Shown here one piece after another: positions 1-11,885 of a stretch of 64,000 bases of DNA. The notes beneath the pieces were generated by a model. That model saw only the letters and a list, made by a program, of their open reading frames with translations, did not search any database and was not told where the DNA came from. This DNA is from Takakia lepidozioides (Eukaryota; Streptophyta; Takakiopsida; Takakiales; Takakiaceae), in NCBI GenBank assembly GCA_030704615.1, contig CM060731.1, positions 60,618,756 to 60,682,755 on the forward strand. Reading direction: 5' to 3'. A program made the translations under genes and the position numbers. Positions within the stretch are counted from its first letter, which is position 1; every line of letters starts with the position of its first letter.

Positions 1-196
1 TGGATCAAGTCCCTTTAGCCCTCTGTTGAGTCTTCAGGTTTTGACTCAGAGATCCCAATGCTCAAAGAGATGAGGGGCAAAAAAAGTTTCTTCTCCAACT
101 GGCAGCAGCCATGGAGCACGAAAGAGGCAGAAGGAAAGGCCTCCCATGTAAGGCAGACAAAGGGTGGAGACAAAGGGAGGAGTGCACTCTAATGTA
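1..196. other. Left edge, no gene seen
   Basis: No open frame or recognisable motif is visible. The last seven bases (190-196, TAATGTA) are the left target-site duplication of the transposon that follows. Confidence 0.5.
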
Positions 197-955
197 GCTT
201 CTCATTGTTGAATAATTGGGAGTTTAAGGCTCACGTGTGCCAGGCAGCGGGCCCCACGCACGGACGTCGGGCGCCCTTGGGTGGCCCCACCGCGACCCAT
301 GACCCGGCCCGGGTGGGTCTGCCCCAGGTATGGTCTGCCACGAGACTCGGCGAGGGTGGGTATGCCACCAGGTATGGTCTGCTGCTAGGTAGGGTTCACA
401 GGCCCTGACCTTAGGCGAGACTTAGCTCGGGTGGGTATGCCGCGAGGATGGGTTTGCCCGCGAGGTAGGGTCCGCAAGCCCTGACCCTAGGCTGCGTTGG
501 GGCTGACTGCGGCTATTTTCTAGGTTAAGAGAAAAAAAAATGTTGGGATATTAGCAAGCAGTGGGTAGTGTGGTGGTTGGGGGCATTGAGTGGTACCTAT
601 GAGATTGTGGGTTCAAATTTGGTTGCGCCAAATGTGTATTAATGATGGTTTCGGTTGGCGTTGCATGTGTATCAATGACCTGTTTTTTGATGGGCGAGTT
701 TTCCCGCAAAAATTTCTAAGTCCCGTGGGCGGGCTGTGGCGCGACGAGCAGACCATTCAGTTGGACCGAAGACCTGCAAGGAGACCCAACCTGCGAGCAA
801 TGAGTAGACCCGACCCGACCTACGAGCAAACCCGACCTACGAGCAGACCCGGACCCTCCGGGTGGTCGCGGGGGCGCCCGACGTCCATGCATGGGTCCTC
901 TGCCTAGCGCACACGTGCGCCTTAAATTCCCAATTATTCAAAAATGAGAGGCCTG
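197..955. mobile_element. Non-autonomous TIR DNA transposon (MITE-like)
   Basis: The two ends are long, imperfect inverted repeats of about 75 bp: the left arm from 201 (CTCATTGTTGAATAATTGGG) matches the reverse complement of the right arm ending at 948 (CTCATTTTTGAATAATTGGG). The match continues through a shared CACGTGTG and GGACGTCGGGCGCCC. The element is flanked by a perfect 7-bp direct repeat TAATGTA at 190-196 and 956-962, a likely target-site duplication. The interior is GC-rich with degenerate short repeats (GGTGGGTATGCC, GGTATGGTCTGC on the left; CGACCTACGAGCA on the right) and has no transposase frame. The open frames inside it are low-complexity and are not taken as genes. Long TIRs with a 7-9 bp duplication would fit a Mutator-like or similar family, but the family is not certain. 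Confidence 0.75.
548..720 (+). repeat. Possible tRNA-derived SINE fragment nested in the TIR element
   Basis: A GTGGGTTCAAATTTGG stretch near 607-623 resembles a Pol III B box. A GGTAGTGTGGTGGTTGG stretch about 50 bp upstream could be a decayed A box. The downstream AAATGTGT also occurs after the B-box-like motif of the 28.7-kb minus-strand copy. Evidence is thin; this may be chance. Confidence 0.25.
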
Positions 956-962
956 TAATGTA

Positions 963-2687
963 TGGGGAAAAAGATCTTAAATGGGACAAAGTATTATTCT
1001 CTTAAGGAATATTCTGCTCTTCCATTTTTCAAGGACTTTAATAAACATGAGGATGTCCCTCACACAGGTCAGGCCAACACTCTGAGATGTCTTCCGATTG
1101 TGACTGAAGCATTAGCATTGGTTCGGACATCTCTGCAATCTGCATCTACCTAAGGGCCTTGGCCCAAACCCTGCACAATCGGAGAGATGGAACTGCTGAC
1201 CTGACTTAAGTGCCCTCAATCACGCTTTGCATTCAATGCTAGGCGAGGTACTAAACCAAATAACCGTGGTCAATCACCTACCCTGTGCAGAGCAAAGGAA
1301 TCAAGGACCATGGTCTGGAGTCCAGGCATCAGTAGTTGGCCTCACTGACTTGGATTTACAGAATGCATGAAACCAAAGGTTTTCACTTTTCTTGAACCAC
1401 ACAAATCTAACCAAGAAAGCACCATGCACTCTGACTTCACCGGCGCAAGACCTACATGTGGCATTCTCTACCCGTAAAATCAGCGGACAGCAGATACCAC
1501 TAACTGCAGGAAGGCGTCTGAGAAAAGAGCCAACAAAAGAGGGCAGATGCTTGAGGCCATCTTCAGTGGTCAACGTTAGGGCTGCATCACCAAGAGGACA
1601 TCTGGGGGCAGGGGTGGTAGGCACAGAGGCGCAGGTGGTGCGCGAATCTGCTGCAAAGGAAGAAAGAACCCTGGCACCCCTCCACTGCCTGGCATTGGCC
1701 CTGCACCTGTCATACCCAGTCAGATCCCTCATGTCATTGAGGGATGATTGCCTGCTGGAAAGAAAGTTCTGCAGCTTATGGGACTTCATCCTAAATTCAG
1801 TCCCCAAGGATGTCAGAAACATTGAAATTTACTAAGCCTGCACGTCGCAGCCATGCTTAGCAACATAGCCAGGGCAAAAAACAATTACAAAAATGGATGT
1901 CAAAAGGGGGTTCAGGAATCACGCTAGTACACACCCCTCCTCCCACTCGATCCGGTCTCCATCCTCTCGGTGATGGCTTTCTTCCTGCTAGCTATCACAG
2001 CCTTCAGGAATACCTTCAGCTTGCCGTTGTGGGGCGCGGGCATTGTTCTCTAAGCTCACTTCTAGCAATTGTATTACCTGCAAGACAAGCTCTTGTGGAG
2101 GAACACTATGGCCTCTCCACAAGTGTGAGTGGTCTGGCGATAATAAAGTTCTTCAAGGCAAAACCCTGAGCAGTCAAAAAAGTGTAGTGCCAGATCAGAC
2201 ATAGTAAAATTGACACAAATTGTACCTTGTTGGATGCCCAGCCCAGTTGCGGTCAACCATATCAAGTGTTTGAAACCGCTTAAGGCGCTCAGAGAGTGGC
2301 ACCCCATGCCTATGATGAAGGCCCACCTTGGGCTGCACAACCAAACAGAAAAAAATCTTCATCGACACATAGAAAAACACACTCATTATGACATACATTT
2401 TCAGGATTCCATTTCAAGAAGTTACCAAGTACTCCTAGCTTTGTTCAATCCATACCATCCAACAGTCACTCACCGCATGTCAGTTATGTAATTATGAACA
2501 ACTTTTACATGGAACTTAAAAGCCTACTGTTGAAGCTTACACCGTTTATCCTTCCACACAATCAGATGAAGACATAGATGTAGAGGAAGAGAGTTGCCAC
2601 CGCCAAAGAGTTTGGTCATGAAGAGATGAAAGAATGGGATGAGAAGCTTGCAAACTCATAAGCAACCAATTCTCTGTAGATTGTAAG
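963..2687. other. Gene-poor stretch
   Basis: Several open frames of 60-170 codons exist on both strands (for example 1392-1835 + and 1301-1822 -). They overlap each other, have no recognisable domain, no signal or membrane segment, and no splice pattern linking them. I see no supported gene here. Confidence 0.4.
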
Positions 2688-4120
2688 AATGTACTCATAA
2701 GACGTTGTTTGCCGTAGCCTTTGTGGCCATTGAACCTGCGCCCAGTTTGAGCAGAACTCAAAGAGACAGAAATTACCTTTGTCAAGGGCTGACACCGGTA
2801 GTATGACTTGCCTTAGAACAGACTATTAATCCGAGGTTTCCAGATATCCACTAGCTTTACACAAGCATCAATCTTCTATGTATGGTTTGCCCAATAACTA
2901 GGCCCAAAACGGCCTGGGTTTTTGGCTCAGCCTCGAGACTTCCGAAGTTGGTAAATACAGATACAGGCACAATTCCCTTCATGGACTTGAAGACGGCATC
3001 TCTCTGATGAGAGTACCCAAGACAATGAATCAAAAAATGAAAATTGTCTTCAGGTTGCCCACACTACGGGCATTTGCAATCCCCCTTTCCTCTTCACTTC
3101 TGTTTGTTGTTCAAAGGTAGGCTTCCCGGTGTGAGTTTAAATTTCAGTCTAGTGCCAAGAGTGGGAAAGCCCTCGAGGTCATCCATGATGGTCTCCCCCA
3201 GGTCATAGACTCGAAACAAGTTCAGGGAAGTTTTCTGCCTAACTTCACTTTCATCAGACAATTTCCTGGCAATAGACATGGCTTTAGACACTACAGCCTC
3301 TAAGTCGGATTTAACCAGCAAGATCAAGACTTGCGAACTTAGGTTCAGATCCTTGAGAATGTCTTCTACCGTCTTCTGACATGACTTAGCCTATTTGACA
3401 GGGCAATCCTGCTTCCAAGATATGGAGTTCATTAACTTAGGATATCTGATTTCATATGTTGCAGCTGACCCTACCATCTGACCTTGAATTTGTCTCGTAG
3501 GGAGCTTAAAGGAGGGATGCCAAACTCATCATGAACAACCATAGTGGCTATTTTGCAGCAGGCTGACATGCACTCCTTAAGCACCCCTCATCGAATGCTG
3601 CACATTTACTAACGCTAGCCTCTAGCCCCCAAAGGTCAAAGTATATCTTCGCGCAATCAATCAATTCCTGGAGATTGGAAGGAGTTTCCCTATGCCTGCA
3701 AAGTCATCCGCAAACATAAGGGCTGGTATGGTGGCATTACCCATCCTTAACCCAAATCCCTCACTTTCCACATCCTCGAGGAGTTGATTGATGAGAACAT
3801 TGAAGAGAGGGTACATCCTTGACATACACCTTGGTCTATGTCAAAGAAGTTAGACTTTTGTCCATTAACAATGATACAGCTTTTGGTGTGAGCATACAAG
3901 TTGTGGACCACTCTCCACATCTTTCCCTTGACCCGAGATGACCATAGTTGGACCTTCTCTCCACACTGTGTCATAAGCCTTTTGACTCTCAAGAAAAAGA
4001 CAGCAGTGGGTTTCCCTTATTTTTTCCTTCCTTGGATAATCTGGCTTAGGCCCACTTTGGGCAGAATGGGCAATATGCTATGTAAATTTCTGGACTTCAA
4101 ACTTCTTTCCCTTGAGTAGC
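2688..4120 (-). mobile_element. Degenerate LINE (non-LTR retrotransposon), RT and 3' end
   Basis: On the minus strand, pieces of a reverse transcriptase can be read in order with frameshifts between them: a KPTAVFF..VK stretch near 3.98 kb, IIVNGQKSNFFDIDQGVCQG near 3.85 kb (the 'QGxxQGxxLSP' region), and a FADD catalytic motif near 3.70-3.72 kb. The distal part (2.69-3.17 kb) is the 3' end of the element. It recurs at 52.25-52.72 kb in the same orientation, which defines the element boundary at about 2688. Several stop codons and frame changes make it non-coding today. The 5' end is missing or lost in unrecognisable sequence near 4.1 kb. It acted by target-primed reverse transcription when intact. 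Confidence 0.8.
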
Positions 4121-5707
4121 CTTCAATTTAGTCCGAGGGTTTCTTACATCTGGCATCCAAAGAACTGATGAAAATCTTTGTGAGCCAGAAGAATGGGTGA
4201 GCAAAAGCCAGCATGCTTTACCTAAAATTGAAGCCCAAATTATCATCAGCAATGCTGGAAATGAGCAGAATTATCTGCATTTTTGAGCATTGTGAGCATT
4301 ATCTTACCGAACACCAAATCCCAAAAGGATTATGGCACTATGGGAACTTGTTGGGGGTAGATATCCAGGGAAGGCCTCATCTTCTCATTTGCTCCTCAAC
4401 GTATGGAGAGGCAGGTTCTTGTCAACCTAGGGGTCAACGAGAGGCTGTCCCCCTACAAGACAAAGAGGATGGAGAATTTCAATAACCCTCCTCGAGAGGG
4501 ATCCTCAAATGGAGTCTCGCAGTGATCGCATGGGAGAGAGATTGGCTCAAATGGAGTCTCGCAGTGATCGTATGTGATTCAATTGCATGAGCTATCTGGT
4601 TGGGTCGCTGTTTTGAAGGTAATATACTACTCCTTGGCTTGTTTTCTGCTGCCCCTTCCTGGCATTGCACATTATATACGATTGAGGCCAATAGGGAGCA
4701 CTAACTTTCTGCACCTGCATGAATTTGGGATGAATTTGGTGTCTTGCAGGGGGACCTCGCCACTTCTTGCAGCCCATGATACGATACATATCATGGTTGA
4801 CAAGTTGGACGAGGTCACGCAAGAATGCTGCAAGAGATCGCAGTCCAATGTAGGTTTCATCGGTGCTTGGAAGGCAAACCACAAGCTGATACGAGGCTCG
4901 TACAGCTTTTTGCATCAGTATGTAGAGCAGACAACCAGCGACAAAGAGAAGGACGACGGATTGTCTATGTTGCAACACGTCTATCAAGTGGTGAGAAATC
5001 CCTATTACAATTCTAGTTAGTCTAATCGAAGCCACATGATGCACACATTTGTGATTCCAGCCAAGTGTTTAATGTACACTTTAGTTATCAACTTATACTT
5101 GAAGGCTATAAGCGAATAAAAGCGAGAGTGCGTACAATAGGTGGAGCGCAAGTAGAGCGACCCGGGGCTATGTGGGGTGTAAGGCCCCAAGGCTACAACA
5201 AACAACAAGCGAGAGGGATAGGCTGCAAACCTTGGCATAAATAAGAGTAGGTAATAAGGGTGATGCCAAGCTCCTCACACGTCTTCTTAACACCGTTTTC
5301 CTCATGCAGCCGGTGAACGAGGCTATAATAAACCTACGACTTACCCATCAATTACAATGAGCCAAACATACAATGCTCAATAGTCTTTACGGAATTGCTG
5401 AGTGTTGACCACATGAGTCCAAGGCCTATCATATGGTAGAGTGATCTGATGCCCTTTAAGATGAACATTGCGACACTTCAAGAAATTGGCACATTTTCAG
5501 TAAACCCATGCAATTCCTCTGAGGGGAGTTATGATTGGATCTCTTCCCTCCCACCCCCCTCATGTTGCAACACACGAGCAGCATTATGCGTTAAGAATGA
5601 TCTAGCGAACCATCAATTGATTTCCATGTACCAAACGAAGAGATCTTACAGACGTTTGTACTCTCCCGCTAGCCTCGCCTCACCATCGTCAGCAACAACG
5701 CCCGGGT
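4121..5707. other. Unassigned stretch with a short tandem duplication
   Basis: An open frame at 4574-5020 (+) and its shadow on the other strand have no domain I recognise. At about 4505-4575 the phrase CTCAAATGGAGTCTCGCAGT plus GATCG occurs twice about 45 bp apart, a local tandem duplication. No gene is supported. Confidence 0.4.
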
Positions 5708-6230
5708 GTATATTCCAGTGTTGGACTGGTATCAAGTTTTTTACATACCAATCTGGTCCTGGTACCAGGCGTATCACAAAGTTTTCATACCAGTCTGGTC
5801 TATATAATGGTGGATGTATATTTGTCCAAACACTGGTATGAGTATGAGTATCATGACCACAATACCAGCTGGTATGAGGTATCAACTCTGGTATCATCCT
5901 TTATGTGTATTGTATTTATTTTCACTTGATATTTGCTATTTGATAAACTTGTAATTCAAGATGGCCTTAGAAGTAAATATACATAAATACAAATATATAG
6001 GCAAATGTACACATAAATTAATATGGTACACATACCAGAGTAAATGAGGTAGACTGCGGGGGAGTACTGGTATTGTGGCTGGCATGAAAAAACTGATACC
6101 AGCCTGGTCTGGTATATGACCAAGTACTCTCCCAAACGATACCAGATTGGTCTGGTATCTAATACCAGTGCATATACCAGTACTTTATACCAGTCCTTCA
6201 CCTATATACCAGTCCAACACTGGTATTTTC
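5708..6230. mobile_element. hAT-like MITE with ACCAG/CTGGT-rich interior
   Basis: The element (5716-6222) starts CAGTGTTGGACTGGTAT and ends with its exact inverse complement (ATACCAGTCCAACACTG). It is flanked by an 8-bp duplication with one mismatch (GTATATTC at 5708-5715, GTATTTTC at 6223-6230). A CAGTG start and an 8-bp duplication are typical of the hAT superfamily. The interior is packed with CTGGTAT and ATACCAG motifs in both orientations, so it can fold on itself at many registers. No transposase is present. A truncated relative lies in inverted orientation at 27.09-27.24 kb. Confidence 0.8.
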
Positions 6231-6591
6231 CAGATCCGAATCAGGTATTTACTGAGGTCATTTTTTCCTCTTGTAATCCAGTTATGTATGTAACTCAGAG
6301 GCTCCCTCTGAAGCTTCAAGGAATCCATTCGCTTTGTTGTTAAAAGATAGTGTGTTTTAGAAGATGTAACTTATGTGTGTGCATGCTAATGTAGTTGATA
6401 ATGTTTGTTTAGGGTTGGGCCAATTTACAGAGCCTGAAAACAATGTCTTCTTACTGGGTAGGGTTGATATTTGATATGCATCCAGAAAGGTGTTCATTCA
6501 CCAAGATGCTTTCTAGGGTGGAAGGCAGGGGATTGGGTCCGAGAGAGAGAACGTGTATGTGTCGGTGTGTGTGAGAGAGAGGGAGAGAGAG
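6231..6591. promoter_or_regulatory. Upstream region of PSA3 with a GA/GT-rich leader
   Basis: The 50 bases before the PSA3 start codon are a GA/GT-rich tract (GAGAGAGA, GTGTGTGTGAGAGAGAGGGAGAGAGAG, about 6540-6591) that runs directly into the ATG. GA-rich leaders are common in plant 5' UTRs. No TATA box is obvious. Confidence 0.35.
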
Positions 6592-7990
6592 ATGGAGTGC
6601 CTCAGAGTGGTGAATGCAACCATAGCATTGCCCTCCTGTTCTCAAGCACCACTGTGTGGGTCATCTGGGTCTGCTGCCAGTGTCGACCCTCCTCCCTTCA
6701 GGTCGTCTGTGCTGGGGACTGCCTGCAATGGCTTGGTATGGAGATCCCAGGGTACACGTCTTTTTTCGCGGACTCCAGGTTTACATGGGAGGATAGTGAG
6801 AGTGAATGGCGGAGGTGTTGCTACAGCCTATTTGGAAAGAGACATGAACCCTGTGGAACAATTCTTCAAGAAAGTTCAGGGTGCGTTGCCAATTGTGGGG
6901 TTGATCTCGCGGATCATGAGTGACGAGGGAGGCGTTGGCACGGATAGAATCCAGTTTGTGGAATTCTGTGGAAGAGTTGAGAAGAATTGCTCGCAGGATG
7001 CGTCACGTGCTTTCTACGACTTTGCCGAGCGCCACGGAAAGGTTCTCTCTCTCTCTCTCCCTCGCGCGCGCGCATGAAAGGAATTATACTACAGGCCTAA
7101 CACAGTTTTGCAAATTTGAAGTCGTTCTGTTTTGCGGTTTTTGGGCCGTCAATGCTGGAGAGAGCGATGCATGATGATAGGCATTTCCATAAGAGCGTGA
7201 AGACGCTTGTGTTGTTTAAATGCCATCAGAAACTAGAATCAAAGCGTGTCTTTTTCCCATCTACTGAGCATAGCAATTCAGTATGCCCCAGTGACGAGTC
7301 GGGAATCACTTCAGGTTGCAAAGCCTCAGTATGTGCTGATATGGTGCTGGGCAGCGGCATTGGGTGCGGGCCTTCTGAAGTCGGATGACATGCTCATGGG
7401 AGCTGCACGGCTCCGCTGCTCGTATGATATTCAATACGAAATTGAGAGCTTTGACGTCCTCATGGAAGAAGCTGCCAAGGTTGGTTGCTTGTCTTCTCTG
7501 TCTGAATTTGGGGCTCACAGTGATATGCTGAGGGATGCACATCTCCATAATATACAAGGCAGACATTCTGTTTGGAAACAAAGGCTTGGCCGCCCCAAAG
7601 TAAGAATGTGTTCTCATCAACTGTGGCTTTCATAGAAATTGGTAGTTACTGACTTAGAATTTAAAATTGGAAGCTGTGATCTTGCAGAAGAGAGCCAAAT
7701 CCAATTCCCCAGGGTTCAACATACCCATGGAAGCACGGGCGGAGAAAGCCCTTGATGCCATATGCACGTGCTGTATCGGTGCCTCCCAAATTGCTGAAGA
7801 GGATGTCCTGTTGCTGACCACAATCTTGTCTTTGGTATTCCCCTCTGCCAATGGATCAGAGATTGAGAATATTGTGAGATCCCGGCTACTGAATGCTGTT
7901 GATGATGTTTCTATCCTGGAACAGGCTAGTGATGATTTGGACAGGAAAGAATCTGAGGTTGTGCAGGACACAGCGGATAGCTTGGTTTAA
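6592..7990 (+). CDS. PSA3: Photosystem I assembly factor PSA3
   Basis: Three exons join in frame: 6592-7041, 7315-7479 and 7688-7990, all phase 0 with GT..AG borders, giving 305 residues. The core ALPIVGLISRIMSDEGGVG (about residues 100-118) and the following FVEFCGRV..C..DASRAFYDFAERHGK match plant PSA3 as I remember it. Exon 2 encodes YVLIWCWAAALGAGLLKSDD and exon 3 IPMEARAEKALDAICTCC. PSA3 is a nuclear-encoded chloroplast protein that helps assemble photosystem I, working with PYG7 around the PsaC subunit. The first 60-70 residues, rich in Ser, Ala and Arg, would be the transit peptide. The start at 6592 is chosen over an in-frame ATG at 6553 because the latter adds only a GA-repeat-encoded RERER stretch. 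The gene looks intact. Confidence 0.88.
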
Positions 7991-8748
7991 TTCATTACCC
8001 GCTCCGTGTCTCATATTCACATTCATACCGCAGCTCTTTGTTCTGCCAAGTAAAGATTTAAATTGCAAGCATTCAACTTGAGATGCCTTGTACGTCGGAA
8101 CTATGGTTGGCATGTTGACTACATAATTGCACCTTGGTTAAGGTGAGATGCTATGATGAGATTGTATACACCCGTGATGATTTTATTTGCAATTGAACTC
8201 GGTTGTCAATCCCAACTCTTAATTGGAAGCCACAAAAGTTGATCAAGCAATGCAGTAAGTGTGTATACACTGCAAGCACTAGATGTGTCCATTTAATGCA
8301 AGCACCTGCATCCTCAGGGTTCCAATGACAGTAGCTGCAGCAAGCATGATTATTGTTGCCACTTTTGAGATTAGAAACACATAACTAACACAACTAGAAA
8401 CACATCTGGAATTATTCAGCTTCGACAAGTAAGTGCGCAGATAAGGTTTCCTGAAAACCAGGTACATAAATAGACTTATCTAGGTTAATTGTACTTGCAG
8501 TGAGTTGAATTAAGTTTGTAAGTTAAGAAAAAGTCAACAGAAAAAATTCATCTTCGCAACTTCAGATCAACCTCAGTGACAGGATCAGGTTTGGATCTAG
8601 ACCTGCCGGCTACTAAGATGCTTGGACGAATCTCGACAGGGCACCTTAAATGAGGCACGGTAACCGTCTCTGGTGCACAACACCCATCATTTTTCCACGG
8701 TTCAATCCTAGCATAGCAAGGCCTGCAGTTGCAATGTAATTAGCCAGG
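7991..8748. other. Intergenic between convergent PSA3 and GDSL genes
   Basis: The 3' flanks of two convergent genes. No further gene or repeat is recognised. Confidence 0.4.
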
Positions 8749-11018
8749 TCAAGGGGCCTTTGCAAGACTCTTGATGCAGAACGGAGTACAGTCTTCACCC
8801 ACGGTACCTTCCCAAAGCTTGTTGGCAAGAATTCCATGTACTTTCTGCGTGAAATGAAGGCTGTCCCAGTAGATGTAGTCATCAGCATTGGTGCAGACAA
8901 ATCTACTAAGGATGTGCTCGGCACAGGTCAACAATCCATTCGGCAGGCTTATCCCACAACAGGCACTGTGTTTCACCTTGAACATAAGATCTGCAAGATA
9001 CCACCACACGGAACTTCATACACGTGTTGATCAGTTGTATGTTCTTAAATCACGTTAACTAAACGTGAACTTAGCTACGGCCTGAATGCCTTGCTTTGCG
9101 GAACCGATGACAATAGAAACAAGACTTGTATGAACTCACCGGAACCCGTGGTATCAGACTCGAGGTTGTAAAGTGCGTCGTAAAGGTTTCCATAGACGAT
9201 GTAACTTCTTTCCTGAGTCTCTGTCAACTCATCAAGCTGCGGTGTCTTGTCATAGTATGTAGTAGTAAATTGCTTCAACCGCTCGTTATATCGCTGCGTG
9301 AAATTGTTCTCAGCGTCACGGCATCCACTGGCCCCGTTAGTTCTATAGAGGAGGATCCAGATGGGATCGCAACCCACAGGTTTAGATGAAACAACAACCA
9401 TCTTGCGAGCTCCCGCCAGAGAAAGATCCTGAAGATTAATCGAATTTTAGTGAGATAGACAACGCTGATTATAGCCTGGGAATTTAAATAGAGTGTAAAT
9501 TGGAAAGTCTGCACAAAGAATCAGCTAGTGAATCAGTTAGTTAGCCAAGCTAGAAGTCACCAGTGGTACTATTATATGTAAACTCGCACCAGAGCGTGAA
9601 GCGCTTACACTTAGACCGCCTAAGATATGCCTGTAGCCCATCCAAATACGAATGAGAATCAATCAATCAGGAGGCTAATTTTTAATGATTTCGATACGGG
9701 GCTGAGAAAAGGAAAATCAATACCTGTAGGTATCTCCTTAAGAGTTGGAGAAGCAACGTTTGAAACTCAATTTCATTGTACTGTGCTCGGAGTGCTGGGC
9801 TGAGAAGATACTGATTTCTGTAGTCGTTGTTGTCCAACATACTTATTACGTAGATAGCATCAATGAGATTCTTGGTGGCTTTGGATTCTCCGAGCATCTC
9901 TATCAATTCTTCCCGATAGTGGTAGTACCATTCCACCTGTCTCGAGAGCGGTGCGACATCCTGCAAAATCCAAGTTGAAACAGTACTCAGCAGACGGCCG
10001 ACCTCTCGACGACACGACCACTGCGCGCCTCTTCCATGTACAATGCACAATCTGGAGGATCGTTTCAATACAATTCTTGAGCAGTAGTCGTGCGCTAGCT
10101 TTCAACTCTAGTATGGTAGACTGCGCTATTAAATAAACAAGTAACCAACGGACGTTTACGCAGATAGGTGGAAGATGTTTTAGAGGACGAAAAGTTCTTA
10201 TCTATTGCTCAAGTGCGAATGTTTTGAATAGCGACTCTAAATCTGGAAAGCGTTTAGCAGTCGGACTCTGCAAGCTGGACGTTAAACCAAATTTAACTAA
10301 GAGTTCTTCGATCTTATGTACAATATACTTGAAAGGATATAGGAGCTGATCTTACGTAAATGGATGCAGTGTCCTCCAAGATACCCGAGCCTGCCGACGC
10401 AAAATTAACCCCTTGGGGGGCCTCCAACGTATACCTTTCAGGATCCGAATATGCAGGTGGATATGGAAGGTGCAAGTACTCGGCTGCAACCATGCAAACA
10501 GATTTCAATAGACTCATCACATGTGGCCATTAGGTTAATGTTTAGAGACTCTCGAGCGAGTGGCGGAAACATTCGAAGTCTGAAATTCATGGCATGTACA
10601 TCGATTTCCTGCAAGATCACCTAGACTCAACATCTTTTACATCACAAGCACAATGAAAATAACTGCAGTGTACATCATTTGAACAGATCCGCCAGCACGC
10701 AGGAAGTGTTAAAATCACGTCGCAATATTTCCGCTGTTTTCAAGCCTTACCAAGGTAGTCCACGAACAGTTTTCCGTTGGAGAACCTTCCAGTCGGTAAA
10801 GCGGTAGAATTACGCCAGTCTCTGCCATAGGGACGACGATTACTCTTGAAGAGAGTGAGAAGGTGGTTGTTGTTTCCCACATCCACAGAAGAGTCGCCAA
10901 ATATATAGAGTGCTGGGACTTTCTGTCCATTGCACAGGTGTGCACGTAGGATTATGAAAGGTAGTAGAAGATAAACCAGAAGCGGTGACATGTCTTCGCG
11001 CCTTGCAGAGCCCTGCAT
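8749..11018 (-). CDS. GDSL-type esterase/lipase, secreted
   Basis: Five minus-strand exons splice in frame: 11018-10751, 10483-10356, 9960-9724, 9428-9140 and 8990-8749, giving 387 residues, usual for plant GDSL enzymes (350-390). Block I is FGDSSVDVGNNN with the nucleophile Ser. Block II is GVNFASAGSGI with the oxyanion Gly. Block III reads LDNNDY, keeping the Asn but not the usual Gly of GxND. Block V is DSLH near the C-terminus, with the catalytic Asp and His. A hydrophobic N-terminus (MSPLLVYLLLPFII, after an optional first nine residues; second Met at 10991) is a signal peptide, so the enzyme should act in the wall or apoplast on acyl esters such as cutin or lipid substrates. Real substrate unknown. 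All catalytic residues are present and no break is seen. Confidence 0.88.
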
Positions 11019-11600
11019 CTGGACTTTGCAGTGAGAATGTTATGGACTAGTCCTGACTCTAATAAACGTCAATCTATTATACAATTCTGTATAACACCCG
11101 TATAACACAGGTCGGCTGTCTCCAGATTAGTTGCTCGAAGACATTTTGGAGGACTTACTTTTCCCAGACCTACAGTAACAAATGCAGCTTGTTCATAGAA
11201 GACAGAGCTTAAGATCGAGCAACAGACTATCTACTATCAATTAGAATCTCGGTCGACACGATGTAGCTATACGTACACTAACGGGGCAGTTACCATCAAT
11301 TATCGCCTACACCAAGAGCACTAGCACAGAGCGATCTGAAGGGAGAAAGACGAAGATAGAGCGTGGTATTGCAGATGGAGCCGAGCGAGAAGGAAGAGCC
11401 GAGGGTTCCAGAGCCGCTGTAGCTATTCACCGCCAATCCCACCCCGCCTTAACGACAGCGACACAACAATACAAACAAATAAAAATAAAGACGGGAAATA
11501 AATACACAACTAGCGCGCTGCCGCCCTCACGAGTCAACCCCGTCCCGATTTGCGGGACCTTCGTGCCAACCGGGATTTCAACCCCAGATTACCAGGGCTA
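11019..11600. promoter_or_regulatory. Upstream region of the GDSL gene
   Basis: The 5' flank of the minus-strand GDSL gene. An A-rich stretch near 11460-11510 is the only obvious compositional feature. No promoter element is called with confidence. Confidence 0.25.
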
Positions 11601-11609
11601 GCCATTTAC

Positions 11610-11885
11610 CTATTACCATATTTTCTGTTCATCCACTGAAATTTGGACAGAATCATCTTCCTCTGTACTTTCATCCATGTATATCATCCATATTAGGCGA
11701 ATTCATCCAGGATTTATTTTTTTTGGAGAATTTTGGCGATTTCATCCATGAGAAAATAGTGAATTTCAGACAGAATACTCTATTTTTTAGATTTTTTTAG
11801 TTTTTTTAGTTTTTTTTTAGTTTTACTTTTTTGCATAACAGGTATTTTTTATTTGAGGTCGAAAAAGTGCGAAATTCGCCAGAAA
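11610..11885 (+). repeat. Dispersed repeat, CATCCA-rich, copy 1
   Basis: The segment containing CATCCACTGAAATTTGGACA, several ATCATCCA/TTCATCC repeats and GGCGATTTCATCCATGA recurs in reverse complement at about 49.43-49.68 kb, in the same order and with the same spacing. It is a dispersed element of unknown class; neither copy has an open frame, clear TIR or flanking duplication that I could define. Confidence 0.6.

Noticed and set aside
1301-1835. Overlapping frames of 147 and 173 codons
   Set aside because: Both strands open, no domain, no splice partners; likely chance.
4574-5044. Overlapping frames of 148 and 150 codons on opposite strands
   Set aside because: No domain recognised on either strand and no flanking exon; left unassigned.
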